This document shows, in pieces, positions 25,039 to 32,344 of a stretch of 56,278 bases of DNA. Source of the DNA: CAZTHL01 sp964613585 (GTDB taxonomy: Bacteria; Pseudomonadota; Alphaproteobacteria; DSM-16000; Inquilinaceae); assembly GCA_964613585.1 (NCBI GenBank), contig CAZTHL010000014.1, positions 1 to 56,278 on the forward strand. The letters are read 5' to 3'. A model generated the notes under the pieces. That model worked only from the letters and a program-made list of their open reading frames with translations. It was not told the DNA's origin and ran no database searches. Every line of letters starts with the position of its first letter. Position 1 is the stretch's first letter. Made by a program: the position numbers and the translations under genes.

Positions 25039-26817
25039 TCACCGGCCCACGGCATAGCCCTGCATCAGCCTCGGGTTGGCCGCGCCGCGCAGCAGCGCCT
25101 CACCGTTGGCCTCGATCCTTCCCACCGCGGAGACGCGGCCGAGCGACCACGGTCCGTGCCGTTCGACCATATGTCCTCGACGCTCCAGATCTGCCAGGAC
25201 CTGTGCGGCAAACCGCTCCTCAATGGACAGCACGCCCGGGCGCGCCTGCCGGGGCCAGAAGCTGCTGGGCGCGTGCTCGGAATGGAAGGCCGGCGCGTCG
25301 ATCGCCTCCTGCAGGTTCATGCCGTGATGCAGCACGCGCAGCAGCATCACCAACGGCCATTGGTCCTGGCTGTCCCCGCCCGGCGTGCCGAAGGCCAGGA
25401 ACGGCCGCTCCTCCTTCAAGGCCAGCCCCGGGCTCAGGGTCGAGCGCGGCCGCTTGAGCGGCGCGAGCGCGCCGGGCACCGACGGATCGAGCCAGAACAT
25501 CTGGCCGCGGGTTCCGAGGCAGAAGCCGAGCTGCGGAATCACCGGCGAGCTTTGCAGCCAGCCGCCGGACGGAGTGGCGGACACCATGTTGCCGTGCCGG
25601 TCGATCACGTCGACATGGCAGGTGTCGCCCGGCGTCACGGTGGGGCGCTGCAGCGTCGGCTCGCCGGCCCCGGCCGCGGCCTCGCGCCCGGCGCCGACCA
25701 GTATGGTCGCCGCGCGGCCCGGCAGCGCGCCCGGCCTGAGGGCCAGGCTTGCCCGGTCGTCGACCAGCGCCGCACGCGCGACATTGTAGGCGTCGCTGAG
25801 GAGATCGGCGACCGGCACGTCGACCGCGTTCGGGTCGCCGTAATAGGCCTCACGGTCGGCGAAGGCGAGCTTGGCGCACTCGGTCACAGTGTGCACGAAC
25901 TCCGCGCCCAGCGGGTCCATGGCGCCGAGGTCGAACTGCTTGAGCAGGGCCAGCTGCTGCAGCATCACCGGTCCCTGGCTCCACGGTCCGGGCTTGCAGA
26001 CGACCACGCCGTTGTAGTCGAGCACCGCCGGCGCCTCGTAGCTGGCCCGCCACTCGACCAGGTCGTCCCCGGTCAGGAGCCCACGATGGCGCCGGCCGGT
26101 GCTGTCCAGCACCTCCTCGGTCCGGCAGAAGCGGTCGATGGCCTCGGCAACGAAGCCGGTGTACCAGCCGAGCCGCGCGGCCTCGATCTGCTGCTGCCGC
26201 TTGCCGCTCTTCGCCTGGCTCTCGGCGATCAGGCGCAGGTAGGTCTCGGCAAGCGTCGGGTTGCGAAACAGGCTGCCGGGCCTTGGCGCCGCGCCATGCG
26301 GCAGGTAAAGCTCGCCCGAGCCGGGCCAGGCGTCGCGGAACAGCGGCTCGACCGCGGCGATGGCGGCGCTCATGCCGGGCAGCACCGGAAAGCCGTCGCG
26401 CGCGTAGCCCACCGCCGGCTCCAGCACCTCGGCCAGGGACAGGGTGCCGTAGTCGCGCAGCATGATCATCCAGGCGTCGAAGGCGCCCGGCACGACGGCC
26501 GGCAGCAGTCCTGTGGGCGGAATCAGGTCGAGGCCGAGGTCGCGGAACCGGTCGATGGTCGCGGCGTGGGGCGCCGTGCCCTGGCCGCAAATCACGTAAA
26601 CGTGCCGGCCGGCCGCCTCGTAAAGCAGGATCGGGCAGTCGCCGCCGGGGCCGTTCAGGTGCGGCTCGACCACCTGCAGGACGAAGCCGGCGGCGACGGC
26701 GGCATCGACCGCGTTGCCGCCGCGCTCGAGCATGGCCATGCCGGCCGCCGACGCCAGCCAGTGGGTCGAGGCAACCATGCCGTGGGTGCCGAGCAGCTCG
26801 GGCCGGGTCGTGAACAT
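25039..26817 (-). CDS. Gamma-glutamyltransferase family protein
   Basis: A 592-residue N-terminal nucleophile hydrolase. Visible family blocks are MVASTHWLASAAGMAMLERGG and GNAVDAAVAAGFVLQVVEPH, then the catalytic threonine block PGDTCHVDVID near 398, SATPSGGWLQSSPVIP, and LSPGLALKEERPFLAFGTPGGD. The protein matures by self-cleavage before the threonine. There is no signal peptide, so unlike E. coli Ggt it appears cytoplasmic. Members cleave glutathione or gamma-glutamyl or cephalosporin-like substrates; specificity is open. Monocistronic. Confidence 0.93.
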   Translation of the reverse strand: MFTTRPELLGTHGMVASTHWLASAAGMAMLERGGNAVDAAVAAGFVLQVVEPHLNGPGGDCPILLYEAAGRHVYVICGQGTAPHAATIDRFRDLGLDLIPPTGLLPAVVPGAFDAWMIMLRDYGTLSLAEVLEPAVGYARDGFPVLPGMSAAIAAVEPLFRDAWPGSGELYLPHGAAPRPGSLFRNPTLAETYLRLIAESQAKSGKRQQQIEAARLGWYTGFVAEAIDRFCRTEEVLDSTGRRHRGLLTGDDLVEWRASYEAPAVLDYNGVVVCKPGPWSQGPVMLQQLALLKQFDLGAMDPLGAEFVHTVTECAKLAFADREAYYGDPNAVDVPVADLLSDAYNVARAALVDDRASLALRPGALPGRAATILVGAGREAAAGAGEPTLQRPTVTPGDTCHVDVIDRHGNMVSATPSGGWLQSSPVIPQLGFCLGTRGQMFWLDPSVPGALAPLKRPRSTLSPGLALKEERPFLAFGTPGGDSQDQWPLVMLLRVLHHGMNLQEAIDAPAFHSEHAPSSFWPRQARPGVLSIEERFAAQVLADLERRGHMVERHGPWSLGRVSAVGRIEANGEALLRGAANPRLMQGYAVGR

Positions 26818-27016
26818 GGGATCCAGGATAGCCGAGCGCGGCCCCGTGTCACAGCCGCTTCGTTCCGTGCGCCGGGCGGCAGAAGGCCATCCGGTCTCTC
26901 ACCCTATGGACGCTTGGAAAGGCTGCCCTGCGTGCTCTCCAAGACGTGGCCAATTTTAATTGCGCGTTCGGTGGCTCATGCCCATCATCTGCATCGAGTG
27001 GCAATGGAGGCGTCGG

Positions 27017-27208
27017 ATGCGGGAGATAAAGACCCTTTACCGGGTGCAGGACACGGTGTCGCCCGACATGGCGCGCAAGCCGACCACGATCCGACAGGCG
27101 CCGGGCGGCTGGGTCATTACGACGGTGTCCCGTGAGGCCCACAACCAAAGCCTGGACGCGGCAAGGAAGGTGCTTGCCGAGCAGAAAGCATCCGCCCGCT
27201 CTAAATGA
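27017..27208 (+). CDS. Hypothetical protein, 63 residues (DUF2188-like in outline)
   Basis: The start ATG at 27017 has SD ggagg 6 bases upstream. The protein (REIKTLYRVQDTVSPDMARK, then GGWVITTVSREAHNQSLDA and ARKVLAEQKASARSK) has a beta-hairpin then alpha-helix outline reminiscent of small DUF2188-type proteins, but the match is weak. It overlaps the next gene by ATGA, so both are coupled. The overall sequence here is less G/C-rich than in neighbours. Confidence 0.55.
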   Translation: MREIKTLYRVQDTVSPDMARKPTTIRQAPGGWVITTVSREAHNQSLDAARKVLAEQKASARSK

Positions 27209-27690
27209 TTGAGCAAGATCACTACAGCAAAGCATTCGAGACGTTCGTCGAGCATGAAGCCGACATAGTCGGACTTCTCGCATATTCCCTTTATAAGCAA
27301 CGCAAGCGGGACTGGGTCGTAAAGCATAAAGAAGACCATGAAAATCGCCCCCCTTTGGCCGAGAGACATATAGATTATGAAAGATCTATGTTGATTGAGA
27401 GGGTCGTAACCGACTTGAGGGAAAAGGCCGAAAGCCTTTTGGTGGCATATGCGTCGCAGTATACTCAATTGCAGGCGCCCCAGATCAGAGAAGATGCGTT
27501 AAGCGCAGAAATATTAAATGCCAAGTCCGCGATCATTCAGTCACAGAGCTTGTGGCGTCAGATCGTTCAGGGCTTGGGCACGTCGATCATCACGACAGCA
27601 ATTCTCGTTCTCTTGGTGATAGCGGCCGGATTGTTTGGCATTGACGTCCTTGATGGCATCCGGGCCGTCAGCGAGGCAGTCGCGACCTGA
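27205..27690 (+). CDS. Tail-anchored membrane protein, 161 residues, unknown function
   Basis: The cytoplasmic N terminus contains FETFVEHEADIVGLLAYSLY followed by KQRKRDWVVKHKEDH, a charged, possibly coiled-coil middle, and one membrane segment at about 124-146 (LGTSIITTAILVLLVIAAGL) near the C terminus. I recall N termini of this type (DIxGLxAYxLYK) from uncharacterised bacterial proteins but cannot name the family. Codon use is markedly lower in G/C at third positions than in flanking genes, which suggests recent acquisition. It is coupled to the 63-residue gene upstream. A membrane-disruption or sensing role is conceivable but not shown. Confidence 0.65.
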   Translation: MIEQDHYSKAFETFVEHEADIVGLLAYSLYKQRKRDWVVKHKEDHENRPPLAERHIDYERSMLIERVVTDLREKAESLLVAYASQYTQLQAPQIREDALSAEILNAKSAIIQSQSLWRQIVQGLGTSIITTAILVLLVIAAGLFGIDVLDGIRAVSEAVAT

Positions 27691-27792
27691 GCAACCTTGC
27701 CATCGCCGATTCGCGGCGAGCATCCCGCTGGCGCGGCCGTGCGGATGCGCTACCATGAAGGCGAGGCACGCAGAGCGGCAGGGAGCGCGGCC

Positions 27793-28791
27793 GTGACGAT
27801 CGAGCATCCGTACCTTCTGTTCCTCGGCAGCGCCCAGGACCGGTTCGAGGCGAAGACGGCGTGGGGCATCGCCGAGTGGCGGCCGGGCTGGTGCCTGGGC
27901 CAGCTGCGGCTGGAGGGCGCGCGCGTCGATCTCGGCCTGCCGGACATGACGGTGACCGAGGCGGCGGAGGCCGGCGCCAAGACGCTCATCATCGGCGTTG
28001 CCAACCGTGGCGGCAAGATCCTGCCGCTCTGGCAGGAGACCATGATCCGGGCGCTCGAGCACGGCATGGACATCGCCAGCGGGCTGCACCACAAGCTGGC
28101 CGACCTGCCCGCCGTGGCCGAGGTCGCCAAGCTCGAGCGACGTCGCCTGTTCGACGTGCGGCATCCGCAGCAGGGCTTCGAGGTCGGCAGCGCCGAGCCC
28201 AGGTCGGGCCGGCGGTTGCTGACCGTCGGCACGGATTGCTCCGTCGGCAAGATGTACACGACACTGGCGCTCGAGAAGGAGATGACGGCGCGTGGCATGA
28301 AGGCTGATTTCCGCGCCACCGGGCAGACCGGCATCCTGATCGCCGGGGAGGGGGTCGCCGTCGATGCCGTGGTCGCCGACTTCATCTCCGGCGCCACCGA
28401 ATGGCTGTGCCCGGCCAACGATCCGGACCATTGGGACCTGGTCGAGGGCCAAGCCTCGCTGTTCCACCCGTCCTTCGCCGGCGTGTCGCTCGGCCTCCTG
28501 CATGGCGCCCAGGCCGAGGCGCTGGTGCTGTGCCACGAGCCGGGCCGCGAGCACATGCGCGGGCTGCCGCATTTTCCGCTGCCCGATGTCGGCGAGTGCA
28601 TCGCGCTCACCGAGCAGTGCGCGCGGCTGACGAACCCGAAGGCCCGGGTGGTCGGCCTCTCGCTGATGACCCCGGCGCTGACCGACACCGCCGCGGCCGA
28701 GGCCATGGCCGAGCTGGCGGACCGCCACGCCCTGCCCGTGGTCGATTCGATACGCACCGGCGTCGGCCCGCTGATCGATGCGCTCGGGTGA
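27793..28791 (+). CDS. dgcN: DgcN-like N-acetyltransferase (DUF1611 family)
   Basis: A 332-residue protein with the DUF1611 features: TEAAEAGAKTLIIGVANRG, ALEHGMDIASGLHHKLAD, a P-loop-like GTDCSVGKMYTTLALEKE, and LVLCHEPGREHMRG. Family knowledge: DgcN acts with the epimerase DgcA in D-glutamate/D-amino-acid handling; neither a dgcA nor a transporter is adjacent here. The start is GTG at 27793, supported by agggag 8 bases upstream; an earlier start would add a non-conserved Arg/Ala-rich tail. Confidence 0.8.
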   Translation: MTIEHPYLLFLGSAQDRFEAKTAWGIAEWRPGWCLGQLRLEGARVDLGLPDMTVTEAAEAGAKTLIIGVANRGGKILPLWQETMIRALEHGMDIASGLHHKLADLPAVAEVAKLERRRLFDVRHPQQGFEVGSAEPRSGRRLLTVGTDCSVGKMYTTLALEKEMTARGMKADFRATGQTGILIAGEGVAVDAVVADFISGATEWLCPANDPDHWDLVEGQASLFHPSFAGVSLGLLHGAQAEALVLCHEPGREHMRGLPHFPLPDVGECIALTEQCARLTNPKARVVGLSLMTPALTDTAAAEAMAELADRHALPVVDSIRTGVGPLIDALG

Positions 28792-29301
28792 GCCGGGCCG
28801 CTCATCCATCGATCAAGGCGTCCTCCTCCGGACCTTCACACCGCCGCGGCGGGCCGGTGACGGGCCGTCGGCCGATCGCCCGAGGCCTTCAGGCTGAGCG
28901 GGGTCACCCTCCCGCCCGACCCAGTTCTGCCCGACCCCTTTGATGTGCGCATGGTCCGGCCTCCAGCCCCGGCGAAACCTCTTCAGGGGCCTGACCAACG
29001 TTCAGTGGCCTGACGAACCATGGCCCGAGGGGCGGGGCAGTGGGGCTCTGCGGCCGCGTTCGTTGTCGGTCCGATGCCTGATCATGCCGGCGGCGGTGCG
29101 GGCGGCGGAACCGAGAGGACCGTGAAGCAGGAGTAACGGTGCCGTTTCCCATAGGAACAATGCGGGCGGCGACGAGTTTGGCTGTCTACATACCGAATGC
29201 CTGTGTCATCACGACCGTACCAGCACCTGAAGACGTGACTATCGGGCAGGCGATCGGGGTGTGAAACGCTCCCTCCGGGCTCGAATCAAGGGACGGACAC
29301 G
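28792..29301. other. Intergenic region with no firm gene
   Basis: About 510 bases, GC-rich with numerous ggcc/ggggcc words. No family A or B ends found. Near the downstream side one small ORF with an SD is possible (29139-29264). The stretch from 29140 to 29301 is likely the leader of the Cys-rich gene. Confidence 0.35.
29139..29264 (+). CDS. Possible small protein, 41 residues
   Basis: A GTG start at 29139 with gcaggag 5-6 bases upstream, reading PFPIGTMRAATSLAVYIPNA and VITTVPAPEDVTIGQAIGV to TGA at 29262. It ends 37 bases before the Cys-rich gene on the same strand. No family is recognised. It could be a small upstream-encoded protein or a chance frame. Confidence 0.25.
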   Translation: MPFPIGTMRAATSLAVYIPNACVITTVPAPEDVTIGQAIGV

Positions 29302-29742
29302 ATGAGGAACCAGGTGAAGGTCTTGGCTGCCGCGCTCGTGCTGCTGTCGGCCGCCGCGGTCTCGGCGCAGACGCCGGCCGAGGACGTCGCCGCGGCTTTG
29401 GAGGGTGAGCTTTCCGCCAATGTGCTGGAGGGCTGCGAAAATGAGCTGGCCGAGCACTGCAGTGCCGTAACCCCCGGCGAAAGGCGCGTTCTGGCCTGCC
29501 TGTACGCTCATGGGGACAAGCTCTCGCAGCAGTGCGAGCTGGCCGTGTACGAGTCCGCGGTCCGGCTTGAGCGCGCGATCAATGCGATCAGCTATGTCGC
29601 CAGCTCGTGCCGGTCGGAGCTGCAGTCCTTCTGCGCGGGCGTCGAGGCCGGCGACGGACGGATCGCGCAATGTCTGAGGGATCATGCCGACGAGCTGACC
29701 CCGGTCTGCTCCACCGCGCTGAGCGAGGTGGGCGTCGAATAG
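29302..29742 (+). CDS. Secreted cysteine-rich repeat protein (Cys-rich FGFR/GLG1-like repeats)
   Basis: A 146-residue protein with a signal peptide (VLAAALVLLSAAAVSAQ, cleavage near 22) and two successive repeats of the form C-x7-C...CL-x6-D-x-L-x3-C (CENELAEHC, ACLYAHGDKLSQQC, then CRSELQSFC, QCLRDHADELTPVC), eight cysteines in total. This matches the Cys-rich repeat known from Golgi apparatus protein 1 and from many proteobacterial secreted proteins. Disulfides imply a periplasmic location; function unknown. Confidence 0.75.
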   Translation: MRNQVKVLAAALVLLSAAAVSAQTPAEDVAAALEGELSANVLEGCENELAEHCSAVTPGERRVLACLYAHGDKLSQQCELAVYESAVRLERAINAISYVASSCRSELQSFCAGVEAGDGRIAQCLRDHADELTPVCSTALSEVGVE

Positions 29743-29839
29743 GCTTGCTGCGGCGCGATCCGTGGCGCCGGCCCGACCGGGGGCCGGCCCAACGATCGGC
29801 GCTGGCCCTTCCAGCAAAAGCGGTCGGGCCGTCAGCCGG

Positions 29840-31639
29840 TCAGAACCCGTCCGCCTCAAGCTCCATCAAGGGTTGCTTGCCGGCCATGATGGCGAGGAAC
29901 AGGGAGGCGGTCTCCGGCAGGATGCGGGCCATGTAGAAGCGCGCCGTGGCCAGCTTGGCGCGGTGGAAGCCTTCGGGGCCGCGACGCTCGGCCAGCCGGG
30001 CCCGGGCGACGACGGCCATGCGCGCCCACAGGTAGCCGACGACGACGATGCCGAAGGCGCGCAGATAGTCCGACGCCGCCACCGCGGCGGCCTCCGGATC
30101 CTTCAGCCCCAGCTGGGCCAGATGCGCCGTGACCTGCTGCAGCCGGCCGAACGCCTTGGCCAAAGGCTCCGCCAGGGGGGCGAGGTCGGCATCGCCGGCA
30201 TGCTCGGCGAGGAACGCGTCGATCGGGTGGAACACCCGCCGGAGCAGGCGGCCGTAGCCCTGGCCCAGCTTGCGGCCGACCAGGTCGAGCGCCTGGATGC
30301 CGTTGGCGCCCTCGTAGATCTGGGCGATGCGGGCGTCACGCACGAGCTGCTCCAGGCCCCATTCATGGATGTAGCCGTGGCCGCCCAGCACCTGCACGCC
30401 CGCGTTCGCCGCCTCGAAGCCCTGGTCCGTCAGGAGCGCCTTGACCACCGGGGTGAGGAGCGCGACCCGGTCGCCCGCCTCCTGCCGGACCACGGGATCG
30501 GGATGCCGGGCCTGGCGATCGATGTCGAGCGCGACCCAGTAGGCGAGCGCTCGGCCGCCCTCGCACCACGCCTTCATGCCCAGCAGATGGCGGCGGACGT
30601 CCGGGTGCACGAGGATCGGGTCGGCCGGCAGCTCCGGCGCGGCGGGGCCGGCCGGCGAGCGGCCCTGCAGCCGGGTCCGGGCGTAGTCGCGGGCGTTCTG
30701 GTAGCTGACCTCGGCCACGCCGAGCCCCTGCAGGCCGACCGCCAGGCGTGCCGCGTTCATCATGACGAACATGGCGCGCAGGCCCTTGTGCGGCTCACCG
30801 ACCAGCCAGGCCGTGGCCTCCTCGAAGCTCATCGTGCAGGTGGCCGAGGCCCTGATGCCCATCTTGTGCTCAATGGAGCCGCAGGCGACGGCGTTGCGCG
30901 GGCCCGGGCGCGGCCCGCCATCGGCCTCGACCGGCAGGAACTTGGGCACCAGGAACATGCTGATGCCCTTGATGCCGGGCGGCGCGTCAGGCAGCCGCGC
31001 CAGCACCAGGTGCACAATGTTCTCGGTCAGGTCGTGCTCGCCCGCGCTGATGAAGATCTTCGAGCCGCTGAGCCGATAGGTGCCGTCGCCGGCCGGCGTC
31101 GCCCTGGCGCGGATCAGGCCGAGGTCGGTGCCGCATTGCGGCTCGGTCAGGCACATCGTGCCGGACCAGGTGCCGTCGGCCAGCCTGGGCAGATAGAGCC
31201 GCCTCAGCTCCTCCGAGCCGTGGGCGGCGAGCGCGTCGTAGGCGCCGTGGCTGAGCCCGGGATAGGTCGAGAACGACAGGTTGGCCGAGCACATCAGTTC
31301 GATGGTGACGAAGTTCAGCAGCTGCGGCAGGCCCTGGCCGCCATAGTCCGTGGCGCAGGACAGGCCGGGCCAGCCGCCCTCCACGTACCGTTGGTAGGCC
31401 CGAGCGAAGCCGGCCGGCGTGCGGACGACGCCATTCTCGAAGGAGCAGCCCTCGGCATCGCCGGGCAGGTTGAGGGGGTGCAGCTCCTTCTCGCAAAAGC
31501 GCGCCGCCTCGGCGATGACCGCGTCCATCACGTCCGGGGTCGCCGCCTCGTAGCCGGGCAGCCGGCTCAGCTGGTCGGCGGCCAGCAGGTCGTGCAGCAC
31601 GAAGCGGATGTCGTCGAGCGGAGCGGCGTAGCTGGGCAT
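29840..31639 (-). CDS. Acyl-CoA dehydrogenase (long form, DmdC-like)
   Basis: A 599-residue FAD enzyme catalysing alpha,beta-desaturation of acyl-CoA. The domains are in order: N-terminal helical (VIAEAARFCEKELHPLN), middle (MCLTEPQCGTDLGLIR and YRLSGSKIFISAGEHD), C-terminal helices (IYEGANGIQALDLVGRKL with the base-region Glu), and an extra C-terminal domain typical of 590-600-residue members. These include 3-methylmercaptopropionyl-CoA dehydrogenase and broader acyl-CoA dehydrogenases. It is the last gene of the beta-oxidation operon. Confidence 0.92.
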   Translation of the reverse strand: MPSYAAPLDDIRFVLHDLLAADQLSRLPGYEAATPDVMDAVIAEAARFCEKELHPLNLPGDAEGCSFENGVVRTPAGFARAYQRYVEGGWPGLSCATDYGGQGLPQLLNFVTIELMCSANLSFSTYPGLSHGAYDALAAHGSEELRRLYLPRLADGTWSGTMCLTEPQCGTDLGLIRARATPAGDGTYRLSGSKIFISAGEHDLTENIVHLVLARLPDAPPGIKGISMFLVPKFLPVEADGGPRPGPRNAVACGSIEHKMGIRASATCTMSFEEATAWLVGEPHKGLRAMFVMMNAARLAVGLQGLGVAEVSYQNARDYARTRLQGRSPAGPAAPELPADPILVHPDVRRHLLGMKAWCEGGRALAYWVALDIDRQARHPDPVVRQEAGDRVALLTPVVKALLTDQGFEAANAGVQVLGGHGYIHEWGLEQLVRDARIAQIYEGANGIQALDLVGRKLGQGYGRLLRRVFHPIDAFLAEHAGDADLAPLAEPLAKAFGRLQQVTAHLAQLGLKDPEAAAVAASDYLRAFGIVVVGYLWARMAVVARARLAERRGPEGFHRAKLATARFYMARILPETASLFLAIMAGKQPLMELEADGF

Positions 31640-31719
31640 GGTCGGGCATCCGTCCGGTCAGGGATCGGTCTGTGCGCGCGGCCTCGACCGGCTCGCCGGC
31701 CGACCCGCCGTCGCGGCGA

Positions 31720-32181
31720 TCACGCGGCGGTCGGCACCGGGGGGTCGATCCGCACCTCGGTCTTGACCGAATTCGCGATGAAGCAGCCGGCATGGGCCTC
31801 GTCGTGCAGCGCGTCGAGCACCGCCGTCTCGGGCACCGCTCCGGAGAACACGATGCTCGGCCGCAGCACCACCTCCGTCATCCATCGCTTGCCGTCCGGC
31901 CCCTTGGCAAGGTGACCGACCGCCGCGTCGGTGTAGCGGAGCACGCCGAGGCCCCGGCGCGCGGCAAGGAACAGGAAGGTCAGCATGTGGCAGCTCGACA
32001 GCGCCGCCACGAAGGCCTCCTCCGAGTCGACCCGCGCCGGATCGCCCTTGAACGACGGCGCGGACGAGGCCGGCACCCGGACGCCGCCCTCGAAGACCCA
32101 TTCGTGGCTGCGGCTGTACTCGCCGGCCGGAACGTCGCCGCCCTGGTGCTGCCAGACCACGGTCACGCTGTGCTCGGACAT
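31720..32181 (-). CDS. OsmC-family peroxiredoxin-like protein
   Basis: A 153-residue thiol peroxidase-like protein. Conserved cysteines are present in FVAALSSCHMLTFLFLA and EAHAGCFIANSVKTEV, and the fold blocks SAPSFKGDPARVDSEEAF and PSIVFSGAVPE are typical. SD (gggag) precedes the start at 32181; an ORF extension to 32241 is not needed. It removes organic hydroperoxides. Its placement between the hydroxyacyl-CoA dehydrogenase and acyl-CoA dehydrogenase suggests protection against peroxides formed during acyl oxidation (inference). Confidence 0.9.
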   Translation of the reverse strand: MSEHSVTVVWQHQGGDVPAGEYSRSHEWVFEGGVRVPASSAPSFKGDPARVDSEEAFVAALSSCHMLTFLFLAARRGLGVLRYTDAAVGHLAKGPDGKRWMTEVVLRPSIVFSGAVPETAVLDALHDEAHAGCFIANSVKTEVRIDPPVPTAA

Positions 32182-32218
32182 TCTCGGCTCCCTGATGTCG
32201 TGTGAGGCTGCCGCCTGG

Positions 32219-32343
32219 AGCGTCACCGGCTCAAGTGTCATCGCCGACCCGCTGCCCCGCCCGGCCGGCCGGCCAAGGACAGCATGCTCAGGCTGACCGG
32301 GCGGGGAGCGGGCCGGTGCCGGTTCCGCGTCGGACGGAAACGC
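32219..32343 (+). repeat. Interspersed repeat family A, long form (copy A4)
   Basis: About 125 bp. The right end is cggaaacgc (32335-32343), one base before the stop codon of the hydroxyacyl-CoA dehydrogenase gene (32345-32347). The interior gacagcatgctcaggctg and ggagcgggccgg match the copy at 49511-49632 closely. The left end is degenerate (gcgtcaccgg), matching gcgtttccagg of that copy. Confidence 0.75.
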
Positions 32344-32344
32344 T

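Noticed and set aside
24715..27135. 806-codon plus-strand frame opposite gamma-glutamyltransferase
   Set aside because: Antisense artefact of high GC; no SD or family motif, while the minus-strand gene has clear catalytic motifs.
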